Assembly (NCBI RefSeq): GCF_003024195.1 | Contig: NZ_KZ679048.1 | Coordinates: 124,001-188,000, forward strand | Direction of reading: 5' to 3' | Length of the DNA stretch: 64,000 nucleotides | Source of the DNA: Streptomyces dioscori | GTDB taxonomy: Bacteria > Actinomycetota > Actinomycetes > Streptomycetales > Streptomycetaceae | Shown: in pieces, positions 20,143 to 28,739 of the stretch | How positions within the stretch are numbered: the stretch's first letter is position 1 | How the letters are laid out: each line of letters opens with the position of its first letter | The notes under the pieces: model-generated | The model's database searches: none | What the model was told of the DNA's origin: nothing | Seen by the model: the letters and a program-made list of their open reading frames with translations, nothing else | Position numbers and translations under genes: made by a program

Positions 20143-21417
20143 ATGCGTGTCCTCGTGGTGCACAACCGCTACAACTCGGCGCAGCCGAGCGGGGAGAACA
20201 ACGTCGTGGACCAGGAGGCCGAGCTGCTGCGCGCGGCCGGTCACCGGGTCGAGGTGTTCGAGCGGCGCAGCGACGACATCGCCGGCCGCTCCCTGCTGGG
20301 CAAGGGCGCGCTGCCGCTCCTGGTGCCGTGGAACCCGGCGGTCCGCTCGGAGCTGGCCGACCGGCTGCGTACCGAGAGGCCGGACGTGGTGCACATCCAC
20401 AACGTCTTCCCGCTCCTGTCGCCCGCGGTGCTCGCCGCCTGCGCCGACGCGGACGTGCCCGCCGTGGCCACGCTGCACAACTACACGCAGGTCTGCCCGC
20501 CCGGCACGCTCCAGCGGGACGGCAGGCCGTGCACCGAGTGCGTCGGCTCGTCGCCGCTGCCCGCCGTCCGGCACGGCTGCTACCGCGGCTCCCGGCTCGC
20601 GACGGTACCGCTCGCGGTCAGCCTGTCGGTCAACCGGCGGCGCTGGTGGTCAGGGGTGGAGCGCTTCTTCTGCATCTCCGCCGCGCAGCGCGACGTCCTG
20701 GTGCGGTCCGGGATGCCCGCCGAACGCCTCGCGGTGAAGCACAATTTCGTGCCCGAACCGGACGCCCGCCGCACGGGCCCCGGCGAGCATGTGCTCTATC
20801 TGGGCCGCCTCGCGGAGGCCAAGGGCGTACGGCTGCTGATGGCCGCGTGGGACGAGCTCGCGGCGGCCGGCGGGGTGGGCGTACCGCTGATGATCGCCGG
20901 CACAGGACCGCTGGAGGCCGAGGTGAGCGCCTGGGCGGCGGACCGTGACGACGTGCGGTACGTCGGCCTGTACGACCCCGCCCAATGCCGGCAGGCCATC
21001 GCGCGGTCGGTCGCCGTGGTGGCCCCCTCGACCTGGCTGGAGGCGTTCGGCCTGGTCGTCGTGGAGGCCATGGCGGCCGGGGTCCCGACCGTGGCCGCCG
21101 CACACGGCGCGTTCGTCGAACTCGTCGAGGACGGGGTGAGCGGGCTGCTGCACCGGCCGGGCGACCCCGCCTCGCTCGCCTCCTGCCTGCGCCGGATCAC
21201 GGCCGAGCAGGAGCGCAACCAGGAAATGGGCCGGGCGGCCCGACGCCGGTACGAGCAGGGCTTCAGCCCGGCCGTCGGCCTCGAACGCCTGGTGGAGGGG
21301 TACCGCTCCGCGATCGCGGGCCGGTCCGGCGGCGGGGACGGCCCGCCGCCGCTACGTGAGGGAAACACTGGCTCGCGCCGGGGGCACCGGCGCGAGCGGG
21401 ATGGGGGCAGTAGATGA
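20143..21417 (+). CDS. Family 4-type glycosyltransferase
   Basis: 424 aa, GT-B fold. The N-terminal acceptor domain starts MRVLVVHNRYNSAQPSGEN and contains VVHIHNVFPLLSPAVL and a Cys-containing LHNYTQVCPPGTL loop typical of this subgroup. The C-terminal donor domain has YLGRLAEAKGVRLL, IAGTGPLE and EAFGLVVVEAMAAGVP near residue 299, the E-x7-E motif of retaining GT4 enzymes. It should add one sugar to the lipid-linked unit. The ATG at 20143 follows a near-perfect AAGGGAGGTGA ribosome site. It overlaps the methyltransferase gene by 4 bp. Confidence 0.92.
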   Translation: MRVLVVHNRYNSAQPSGENNVVDQEAELLRAAGHRVEVFERRSDDIAGRSLLGKGALPLLVPWNPAVRSELADRLRTERPDVVHIHNVFPLLSPAVLAACADADVPAVATLHNYTQVCPPGTLQRDGRPCTECVGSSPLPAVRHGCYRGSRLATVPLAVSLSVNRRRWWSGVERFFCISAAQRDVLVRSGMPAERLAVKHNFVPEPDARRTGPGEHVLYLGRLAEAKGVRLLMAAWDELAAAGGVGVPLMIAGTGPLEAEVSAWAADRDDVRYVGLYDPAQCRQAIARSVAVVAPSTWLEAFGLVVVEAMAAGVPTVAAAHGAFVELVEDGVSGLLHRPGDPASLASCLRRITAEQERNQEMGRAARRRYEQGFSPAVGLERLVEGYRSAIAGRSGGGDGPPPLREGNTGSRRGHRRERDGGSR

Positions 21418-22670
21418 CACGATGCCGACTCTGCGGCTCGGCGGCGCTCGAAAGCGTCGTCGACCTGGGAGCGACCCCGCCGTGCGAGAGCTTCCTCGCC
21501 GCGGGACAACTGGACGAACCGGAACCGGCGTACCCGCTGCACCTGCGGGTGTGCACCGACTGCTGGCTCGCGCAGATCCCGCCGCTGATCACCCCGGAGG
21601 ACACGTTCAAGGAGTACGCGTACTTCTCCTCCTTCTCGACCTCCTGGGTGGAGCACGCGCGGACGTTCGTCGCCGACGCCGTGGAGCGGGTGGGCCTCGG
21701 CCCCGACGCCTTCGTGGTCGAGGTCGCGAGCAACGACGGCTATCTGCTCAAGCACGTGGTGGACCGGGGGATCCGCTGCCTGGGCATCGAGCCGTCGGTG
21801 AACGTCGGCGCCGCCGCACGGGACGCGGGCGTGCCCACGCTCACGGAGTTCCTGTCCCCGGAGACCGGCGCCGCCGTCAGCGCCGAGCACGGCCCGGCGG
21901 ACCTCGTCGTCGCCAACAACGTGTACGCGCACATCCCCGACGTGGTCGGCTTCACCCAGGGACTGCGCGCCCTGGTCGCCGACGACGGCTGGGTCTCCAT
22001 CGAGGTGCAGCACCTGCTGACCCTCATCGAGGACAACCAGTACGACACGATCTACCACGAGCACTTCCAGTACTACACGGTCGCGTCCGCGATCCGGGCC
22101 CTCGCCAGCGGCGGACTCGCTCTCGTGGACGTCGAGTTGCTGCCCACGCACGGCGGGTCCATCCGGCTCCATGCCCGCCCCGCCGAGGTGGCGGGCGAGC
22201 CGTCGCAGCGGGTGGCCGACGTCCTGGCCAGGGAGAAGGCCGCCGGGCTCCAGGAGCTGTCCGGGTACACCGAGTTCTCCGCCCGGGTCGCCAAGGTCCG
22301 CCGGGACCTGTTGAAGTTCCTCATCGAGGCCGCCGAGCGCGGCGAGACCGTCGTCGGCTACGGCGCCCCCGGCAAGGGCAACACCCTGCTCAACCACTGC
22401 GGCATCCGGCCCGACCTGCTCGCCTACACCGTCGACCGCAACCCGTACAAGCACGGCAGGTTCACCCCGGGCACCCGTATCCCGATCCTGGCGCCCGAGC
22501 AGATCGCCGCCGACAAGCCGGACTACGTGCTCGTCCTGCCGTGGAACCTGCGCACCGAACTGGTCGAGCAGCTGTCCTTCGTGCACGAGTGGGGCGGCCG
22601 GCTGGTCTTCCCCATACCGGAACTCAGCATCGTCGTACCGGAACTCAACGCCGTCGAGGACGCGTCGTGA
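21414..22670 (+). CDS. NDP-sugar C-methyltransferase (TylC3/NovU-like, three-domain)
   Basis: 418 aa with the three-domain layout of sugar C-methyltransferases. The N-terminal zinc-binding module uses Cys4, Cys7, Cys47 and Cys50. A SAM-binding domain follows with VVEVASNDGYLLK, then the catalytic YHEHF (about 214-218), where a His acts as base in the studied TylC3-type enzyme. The C-terminal domain has VVGYGAPGKGNTLLN. Relatives methylate C3 of a 4-keto-6-deoxy NDP-sugar to make branched sugars. Together with the adjacent cytidylyltransferase it points to a branched CDP-sugar. The ATG overlaps the preceding stop (ATGA). Confidence 0.9.
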   Translation: MTRCRLCGSAALESVVDLGATPPCESFLAAGQLDEPEPAYPLHLRVCTDCWLAQIPPLITPEDTFKEYAYFSSFSTSWVEHARTFVADAVERVGLGPDAFVVEVASNDGYLLKHVVDRGIRCLGIEPSVNVGAAARDAGVPTLTEFLSPETGAAVSAEHGPADLVVANNVYAHIPDVVGFTQGLRALVADDGWVSIEVQHLLTLIEDNQYDTIYHEHFQYYTVASAIRALASGGLALVDVELLPTHGGSIRLHARPAEVAGEPSQRVADVLAREKAAGLQELSGYTEFSARVAKVRRDLLKFLIEAAERGETVVGYGAPGKGNTLLNHCGIRPDLLAYTVDRNPYKHGRFTPGTRIPILAPEQIAADKPDYVLVLPWNLRTELVEQLSFVHEWGGRLVFPIPELSIVVPELNAVEDAS

Positions 22671-22683
22671 AGGAGATTGCAGC

Positions 22684-23493
22684 ATGAAGGTCGTTCTGTT
22701 CTGCGGCGGTTACGGACTGCGCATGCGCAACGGAGCCTCCGACGACACGCCCAAGCCGATGGCCATGGTCGGCCCCCGGCCGCTGATCTGGCACGTCATG
22801 CGCTACTACGCGTACTTCGGACACACGGAGTTCATCCTGTGCCTCGGCTACGGGGCCCACCACATCAAGGACTTCTTCCTCAACTACGAGGAGACCACGT
22901 CCAACGACTTCGTCCTGCGCCAGGGACAGACCGAGCTGCTGTCCACCGACATAGCCGACTGGACGATCACGTTCGCGCAGACCGGCATCGAGTCACCGAT
23001 CGGGGAGCGGCTGCGCCGGGTACGGCACCACCTCGACGGCGACGAGATGTTCCTCGCCAACTACGCCGACGTGCTCACCGACGCACCCCTGCCCCAGATG
23101 ATCGACCAGTTCGCCCGCCGCGACGCGGGCGCGTCGATGATGGTGGTGCCGCCGCAGTCCTCGTTCCACTGCGTCGACCTCGGCGAGGACGGCCTGGTGG
23201 GAGGCATCACCGCGGTCAGCGACATGCCGCTGTGGGAGAACGGCGGCTACTTCGTGCTCCGCCAGGAGATCTTCGACCACATCCCGGAGGGCGGCGACCT
23301 GGTCGCCGACGGCTGCGCCCAACTGGCCAAGCAAGGACGGCTGGTGGCGCACCAGCACCGCGGCTTCTGGAAGCCGACCGACACCGTCAAGGAGAAGGCC
23401 GCGCTCGACGAGGCCTACGCCCGGGGCGACCGCCCCTGGGCCGTCTGGGAACAGGACGGCGCACGGGCGGGCACCAGAGTGGGCAGCGCGTGA
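22684..23493 (+). CDS. rfbF: Glucose-1-phosphate cytidylyltransferase-like nucleotidyltransferase
   Basis: 269 aa. Nucleotidyltransferase with the glycine-rich start VVLFCGGYGLRM, the lysine-containing TPKPMAMVG (where the family binds the sugar phosphate), and FLANYADVLTD and ENGGYFVLRQE segments. Length and motifs fit RfbF-type enzymes that make CDP-glucose from CTP and glucose-1-phosphate. A matching CDP-glucose 4,6-dehydratase is not obvious in the window; the SDR at 24171 may fill that step or a later one. ATG start after AAGGAGA. Its last bases overlap the PIG-L gene (GTGA). Confidence 0.87.
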   Translation: MKVVLFCGGYGLRMRNGASDDTPKPMAMVGPRPLIWHVMRYYAYFGHTEFILCLGYGAHHIKDFFLNYEETTSNDFVLRQGQTELLSTDIADWTITFAQTGIESPIGERLRRVRHHLDGDEMFLANYADVLTDAPLPQMIDQFARRDAGASMMVVPPQSSFHCVDLGEDGLVGGITAVSDMPLWENGGYFVLRQEIFDHIPEGGDLVADGCAQLAKQGRLVAHQHRGFWKPTDTVKEKAALDEAYARGDRPWAVWEQDGARAGTRVGSA

Positions 23494-24167
23494 TCGGCCT
23501 CGGGTCCGGACGCCTGGACCGGATCGTCGCGGTCGGCGCGCACTGCGACGACATCGCCATCGGCGCCGGCGGCACCCTGCTGACCATGTGCCTCGCCCGG
23601 CCCGGCCTGCGCGTCGACGCCCTGGTCCTCACCGGCGGCGGCAGCGAACGCGAACAGGAGGAACGGGCCGCGCTCGAAGCCTTCTGCCCCGGCGCCGACC
23701 TGCGGCTGACCGTGCTCAAACTGGCCGACGGCCGGCTGCCCGCGCAGTGGGAGGAGGCCAAGGCCGCCGTCGAGGAACTGCGCGCGCGCACCGACCCGGA
23801 CCTGGTCCTCGCACCGCGGACCGACGACGCGCACCAGGACCACCGCGGCCTGGCGCGACTGCTGCCCACCGCCTTCCGTGACCACCTCGTACTGGGCTAC
23901 GAGATCGTCAAGTGGGACGGCGACCTCGGCCGGATGGCGGCCTACCAGCCGCTGACGCCGGACACCGCCGAACAGAAGGTGCGGCTGCTGCAGGAGCACT
24001 ATCCCTCGCAGCGCCACCGGCCCTGGTACGACCGCGAGGCCTTCCTCGGCCTCGCACGCATCCGCGGCATCGAATGCCACGCCCGCTACGCCGAGGCGTT
24101 CGCCGTCCACAAACTCACGCTCGACCTGGGCACTTGTGACCCGGGCACTTCACCACTGGGGGAATGA
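23490..24167 (+). CDS. PIG-L family de-N-acetylase
   Basis: 225 aa. Zinc-dependent deacetylase fold: the first metal motif is AHCDDIAIGAGG (His18, Asp20, Asp21, a variant of PHPDDE) and the second is HQDHRG (near residues 115-120). The family removes N-acetyl groups from sugars, as in MshB, Orf2* of teicoplanin and GlcNAc-PI deacetylase. A role here in exposing an amine on a sugar intermediate, or on the polymer unit, is inferred from context. GTG start overlapping the previous stop. No signal peptide, so it acts in the cytoplasm. Confidence 0.85.
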   Translation: MIGLGSGRLDRIVAVGAHCDDIAIGAGGTLLTMCLARPGLRVDALVLTGGGSEREQEERAALEAFCPGADLRLTVLKLADGRLPAQWEEAKAAVEELRARTDPDLVLAPRTDDAHQDHRGLARLLPTAFRDHLVLGYEIVKWDGDLGRMAAYQPLTPDTAEQKVRLLQEHYPSQRHRPWYDREAFLGLARIRGIECHARYAEAFAVHKLTLDLGTCDPGTSPLGE

Positions 24168-24170
24168 ACC

Positions 24171-25196
24171 TTGCGCGTACTGCTGACCGGCCACCAGGGC
24201 TACCTGGGCACCGTGATGGCCCCGGTCCTCGCCGCCGCCGGGCACGAGGTCGTCGGTCTCGACGCCGGCCTGTTCGCCGACTGCGTCCTCGGCCCGCAGC
24301 CCGACGACCCGCGGGGGCACCGGGTGGACCTGCGCGACGTCACGGCCGAGCACGTGGCCGGCGTGGACGCCGTGATCCACCTGGCCGCGCTCTCCAACGA
24401 CCCGCTGGGAGCGCTGGCGCCGGACCTCACCTACGACATCAACCACCACGCCTCCGTACGACTGGCCCGGCTGGCCCGCGAGGCCGGGGTGCGGCGCTTC
24501 CTGTACGCGTCCACCTGCTCGGTCTACGGCGCGGCCGGCGGCGGCGAACTCGTCGCCGAGGACGCCCCGTTGCGCCCCGTGACGCCGTACGCGGAGTCCA
24601 AGGTTCGGGTCGAGGACGACCTGCACGCACTCGCCGACGACGACTTCAGCCCCGTGTTCATGCGCAACGCCACCGCCTTCGGCTACTCGCCCCGGCTGCG
24701 CGCCGACATCGTGCTGAACAACCTCGTGGGCCACGCGCTGCTGTCCGGCGAGGTGCTGGTGCTCTCCGACGGCACGCCCTGGCGCCCGCTGGTGCACGCC
24801 GCCGACATCGCCCGCGCCTTCACGGCCGCGCTGACCGCGCCCCGACAGGCCGTGCACGACCGCGCGTTCAACATCGGCAGCGAGGTCAACAACGTCACGG
24901 TCGCCGAGATCGCCGACCAGGTCGCCGAGGCGGTGTCCGGCGCGAAGGTGCGGATCACCGGCGAGAACGGCGCAGACCCCCGCTCGTACCGCGTGGACTT
25001 CGCCCGTTTCCGCGCCGCGATCCCCGGCTTCGAATGCGAGTGGACGGTCAAGCAGGGGGCCCACGAACTCGCCGACGCCTACCGCAAACACGGGCTGACC
25101 AAGGAGGACTTCGACCGGCGCTTCACCCGCCTCGCCGTACTGCGCGCGGCCTCCGAGGCGGGCTCCGTCGACGACACCCTGCGGTGGCGCCGATGA
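24171..25196 (+). CDS. Extended SDR: NDP-sugar epimerase/dehydratase
   Basis: 341 aa. The Rossmann motif is TGHQGYLG (residues 7-14), the catalytic segment YASTCSVYG with PYAESK (Tyr-x3-Lys near residue 140), and the C-terminal FNIGSEVNNVTVAEIAD is typical of NAD-dependent epimerase/dehydratases. Exact chemistry (4-epimerase, 4,6-dehydratase or 4-reductase) cannot be assigned. Because no separate dehydratase is present, this protein is a candidate for forming the 4-keto sugar that the methyltransferase would need. It starts with TTG after GGGGGAATGA, 3 bp downstream of the PIG-L stop, and overlaps the next gene by 4 bp. Confidence 0.86.
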   Translation: MRVLLTGHQGYLGTVMAPVLAAAGHEVVGLDAGLFADCVLGPQPDDPRGHRVDLRDVTAEHVAGVDAVIHLAALSNDPLGALAPDLTYDINHHASVRLARLAREAGVRRFLYASTCSVYGAAGGGELVAEDAPLRPVTPYAESKVRVEDDLHALADDDFSPVFMRNATAFGYSPRLRADIVLNNLVGHALLSGEVLVLSDGTPWRPLVHAADIARAFTAALTAPRQAVHDRAFNIGSEVNNVTVAEIADQVAEAVSGAKVRITGENGADPRSYRVDFARFRAAIPGFECEWTVKQGAHELADAYRKHGLTKEDFDRRFTRLAVLRAASEAGSVDDTLRWRR

Positions 25197-26467
25197 GCAC
25201 GCCCGGTGAGGAGATGCACGCGCTGGTGGAGCGGCTGTACCCGCTCTGCCGGAGCATCACGGGCGACGGGGTGCGCGCCACCCTGGACATCGTCAATGAG
25301 CACGTTCCTCTGCAGGTGCACGAGGTGCCGACCGGGACGCAGGTGCTCGACTGGACGGTCCCGCAGGAGTGGAACATCCGGGACGCCTACATCGCCGACG
25401 GCACGGGCAGGCGGGTCGTCGACTTCGCCGCGTCCAGCCTGCACGTGCTCGGCTACAGCGTGCCGGTGTCCGCCACCATGCCGCTGTCCGAGTTGCGCGA
25501 GCACCTGTACACGCTGCCGGACCAGCCGAACCTGGTTCCTTACCGCACGAGTTACTACGAGCCGAAGTGGGGCTTCTGCCTGTCCCAGGAGATCCTGGAC
25601 GGGCTGCCGGACGGCGACTACGAGGTACGTATCGACTCGACGCTCGCCGACGGACACCTCACCTACGCCGAGCACGTCGTGCCGGGGCAGGTCTCCGACG
25701 AGGTGATCGTCTCCTGCCACGTCTGCCACCCGTCGCTGGCCAACGACAACCTGGCGGGCGTCGCGGTGGCGACGTTCCTGGCGCGACAACTGGCCGAGGA
25801 GACGCCGTACTACACCTACCGGTTCATCTTCGCGCCCGGCACCGTCGGGGCGATCAGCTGGCTGGCCCGCAACGCCGAGCGGATCGAGCGCGTCAAGCAC
25901 GGGCTCGTACTGGCCTGTGCGGGTGACTCGGGTCAGCTGAACTACAAGCAGAGCAGGCGCGGCGACGCGGAGATCGACCGCGTGCTGCGGCATGTGCTGA
26001 CCGCGTCCGAACGCCCGCACCGGATCCACGAGTTCACCCCGTACGGCTACGACGAGCGGCAGTACTGCTCACCCGGGTTCAACCTCGGCGTGGGTTCGCT
26101 CAGCCGGACCCCGTACGCCGGATACCCCGAGTACCACACCTCGGGGGACAACCCGGACTTCGTCACCCCGGAGGCGATGGAGGACACCCTCGCCGTCTGC
26201 CGCGAGGCGTTCGGCGTGCTCGACCGCAACCGCAGCTACGTCAACCTCAGCCCCTACGGCGAACCACAGCTGGGACGGCGCGGGTTGTACGACTCGCTCG
26301 GTGGCCGCAGCGACGCGAAGCAGGCCCAGATGGCCATGCTCTGGGTGCTCAGCCTCTCCGACGGCGAGCACAGCCTGCTGGACGTCGCCGAACGGGCGGG
26401 GCTGCCGTTCGACACCGTCGTCGTCGCGGCCGACGCCCTGCACGGCGCCGGGCTGATCAAGGCATGA
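25193..26467 (+). CDS. DUF4910-type M28-like zinc hydrolase
   Basis: 424 aa. Resembles the DUF4910 family, which combines an M28 aminopeptidase-like zinc domain with a C-terminal winged-helix-like segment (visible at the end as LLDVAERAGLPFDTVVVAADALHGAGLI). Likely metal ligands are in SCHVCHPSLANDNLAG (His and Asp), GYDERQYCSPG and YPEYHTSGDN. The real substrate is unknown. The family recurs in nucleotide-sugar and polysaccharide loci, so cleavage of an amide on a sugar intermediate is possible. It is translationally coupled on both sides (ATGA overlaps), so it belongs to the same unit. Confidence 0.82.
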   Translation: MSTPGEEMHALVERLYPLCRSITGDGVRATLDIVNEHVPLQVHEVPTGTQVLDWTVPQEWNIRDAYIADGTGRRVVDFAASSLHVLGYSVPVSATMPLSELREHLYTLPDQPNLVPYRTSYYEPKWGFCLSQEILDGLPDGDYEVRIDSTLADGHLTYAEHVVPGQVSDEVIVSCHVCHPSLANDNLAGVAVATFLARQLAEETPYYTYRFIFAPGTVGAISWLARNAERIERVKHGLVLACAGDSGQLNYKQSRRGDAEIDRVLRHVLTASERPHRIHEFTPYGYDERQYCSPGFNLGVGSLSRTPYAGYPEYHTSGDNPDFVTPEAMEDTLAVCREAFGVLDRNRSYVNLSPYGEPQLGRRGLYDSLGGRSDAKQAQMAMLWVLSLSDGEHSLLDVAERAGLPFDTVVVAADALHGAGLIKA

Positions 26468-27795
26468 CGCCGTTGGCCACCGAGGGGGAGAACACGCCGG
26501 TACCGGCGGACCGGGCCACTGACGGCGGCCGGTCCGCCGAGCAGTCCGCCAGGAAGGGCATCGTCGGACGGCTGTCCTGGGGACTGGCCGACCAGGCGGC
26601 CTCCAGCATGACCAACTTCGCGGTGGGCATCTACGTGGCACGCTCGCTCGGACTGACCGCGTTCGGCGTGTTCAGCCTGGCCTGGCTGACCTACGGCGTG
26701 GTGCTCAACGTCGCCCGGGGGCTCGCCACCGACCCGCTCGTCGTGCGCTTCAGCGGCGTACCGGAGGCGTCGTGGCGGGCGGCGGCGGCCCGCTCCTCGG
26801 GCGCCGCGCTCGGGGTGGGCGCGGCCCTCGGCGCCGTGTGCCTGCTGGTCGGGCTCGGCCTCGGCGGGCGCGTGGGACCGGCGTTCCTCTCCCTCGGTGT
26901 CGTCCTGCCCGCGCTGCTCCTCCAGGACGCCTGGCGGTTCGCGTTCTTCGCCGCGGGCGCCGGCCGGAAGGCGTTCCTCAACGACCTCGTGTGGGGGGTC
27001 GCGCTCGTCCCGGCGATGGTGATCGCGGCCCGCGTGGACACCGTCGCCGCTTTCGTCCTCGCCTGGGGCGCGTCCGCCGCGGTGGCCGCGGTCTACGGCT
27101 GCTTCCAGTCCGGCATCCGGCCCCGGCCGGCCGAGGCACGCGGCTGGCTGCGCGAGCAACGCGACCTCGGCTACCGGTACTTGGTGGAGAACGTCAGCCT
27201 CAGCGGGGCCAGCCAACTGCGCGCGTACGGGCTCGGTGCGATCGTCGGTGTCGGCGCGGTGGGCGCGGTCCGGGGCGCGGAACTGCTCCTCGGCCCGTTC
27301 CTCGCCCTCCTCATGGGCCTTTCCCTGGTCACCGTCGCGGAGGCCGCCCGCGTCCTGCGGCGGGCCCCGCACCGGCTGGCCAAGTTCTGCCTCTTCCTCG
27401 GCGGCGGACAGGCCGTCGCCGCGCTGCTGTGGGGCGCGGCCCTGCTGCTGATGCCGGACCGGGCGGGCGAGTTCGTGCTCGGCGACGTCTGGAACTCCGC
27501 GTCGCAGCTCATCGTGCCCGCCACGCTCGGCGTCGCGGGCGCCGGACTCGGCAGCGGCGCGGCGGCCGGGCTGCGCGCGCTCGCCGCCGCCCGCCGCAGC
27601 CTGCGCTGCCAGCTCTTCGCCTCCGCCTGCTATGTCGGCGGCGGCCTCGGCGGAGCCGCCCTGGCCGGCACGGTCGGCTCGGCCTGGGGCGTCGCCGCCG
27701 CGACCGTCTGCGCCTCGGCCGTCTGGTGGCTCCAACTGCGGTCCGCGCTGCGCGAGCGCGCCCACCATCCCATTCCCGAAGTGAGGACCTCATGA
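26464..27795 (+). CDS. Wzx-like oligosaccharide flippase
   Basis: 443 aa with 12 or so predicted transmembrane helices and the polysaccharide transporter/MATE-like pattern, including GLADQAASSMTNFAVGIYVARSLGLTAFG near the N-terminus, a common start of Wzx proteins. It should move the undecaprenyl-linked repeat unit to the outer face, before the polymerase at 18890. The hydrophilic N-terminal tail of about 35 residues is longer than usual. The ATG at 26464 overlaps the preceding stop. Confidence 0.85.
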   Translation: MTPLATEGENTPVPADRATDGGRSAEQSARKGIVGRLSWGLADQAASSMTNFAVGIYVARSLGLTAFGVFSLAWLTYGVVLNVARGLATDPLVVRFSGVPEASWRAAAARSSGAALGVGAALGAVCLLVGLGLGGRVGPAFLSLGVVLPALLLQDAWRFAFFAAGAGRKAFLNDLVWGVALVPAMVIAARVDTVAAFVLAWGASAAVAAVYGCFQSGIRPRPAEARGWLREQRDLGYRYLVENVSLSGASQLRAYGLGAIVGVGAVGAVRGAELLLGPFLALLMGLSLVTVAEAARVLRRAPHRLAKFCLFLGGGQAVAALLWGAALLLMPDRAGEFVLGDVWNSASQLIVPATLGVAGAGLGSGAAAGLRALAAARRSLRCQLFASACYVGGGLGGAALAGTVGSAWGVAAATVCASAVWWLQLRSALRERAHHPIPEVRTS

Positions 27796-28739
27796 CCGCC
27801 CACCCCAGGCTGAGCGTCGGCCTGCCCGTCTACAACGGCGAGGAGTACCTCGCCGAGTCGCTCGACGCCCTGCTCGGCCAGACGTACGAGGACTTCGAGC
27901 TGGTCATCTCCGACAACGCCTCGGCCGACGGGACCCAGGACATCTGCCGCGAGTACGCCGCTCGGGACGCGCGCATCCGGTACATCCGGCTGCCCCGGAA
28001 CATCGGCGCCGCGCCGAACCACAACTACGTGTTCACCGAGTGCCGCGGCGAACTGTTCAAGTGGGCCTCGCACGACGACCTGTACGCCCGCGACCTGCTG
28101 AAGGCCTGCGTCGAGGCCCTGGACGAGCGCCCCGACGTGGTCCTCGCGCACAGCGGCCAGGCCGTCATCGACGAGGACGGCAAAGTCAAGGTCCCCTACG
28201 AGTACGGGCTGGCCACCGACTCGCCGCACGCGCCCGAGCGCTTCCGCAGCCTGCTGTTCGAGCCCGGCGGCGACGACTTCTACGGAGTGATGCGCGCCGA
28301 CATGCTGCGCCGGGTGAAGCCGCACGACAGCTACCACCACGCGGACCGCACCTTCGTCGCCGAGATCACCCTGCACGGCCCCTTCCACCAGGTGCCGGAG
28401 CTGCTGTACTTCCGCCGCGACCACCCCACCCGCGCCGAGCGGGCGAACCCCTCCAAGCGCTCCCGCTGCGTCAATCTGGACCCGCGCCGGGCAGGTCTCC
28501 TACACCCGACGCCCCGGCTGCTCGCCGAGTACGTCTGGGGCTTCGCCTCGTCGATCCGGCGGGCGCCGCTGTCCCCGGCCGACCGGCGCGCCTGCTACCG
28601 CCATCTGGCCTCGTGGATGACCAGCCGGGCCCGGCCGGGCACCGGCGAGCGGGTCGAGGACCGCGCTCCGGTCGACCCGGGCCGCTACGACGTCTCCGTG
28701 GACGCGGTCGTCGCCGGCCGCGAGGGCAGGCGGGCATGA
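27792..28739 (+). CDS. Family 2 glycosyltransferase
   Basis: 315 aa. The GT-A fold starts LSVGLPVYNGEEYLAESLDALLGQTYEDFELVIS; the nucleotide-binding Asp is in SDNASADGTQ, and the metal-binding-like motif is KWASHDDLYA. The C-terminal region has HHADRTFVAEI and no transmembrane helices, so it is a soluble single-addition enzyme, not a processive synthase. It probably adds one sugar of the repeat unit. Overlaps both neighbours by 4 bp. Confidence 0.91.
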   Translation: MTAHPRLSVGLPVYNGEEYLAESLDALLGQTYEDFELVISDNASADGTQDICREYAARDARIRYIRLPRNIGAAPNHNYVFTECRGELFKWASHDDLYARDLLKACVEALDERPDVVLAHSGQAVIDEDGKVKVPYEYGLATDSPHAPERFRSLLFEPGGDDFYGVMRADMLRRVKPHDSYHHADRTFVAEITLHGPFHQVPELLYFRRDHPTRAERANPSKRSRCVNLDPRRAGLLHPTPRLLAEYVWGFASSIRRAPLSPADRRACYRHLASWMTSRARPGTGERVEDRAPVDPGRYDVSVDAVVAGREGRRA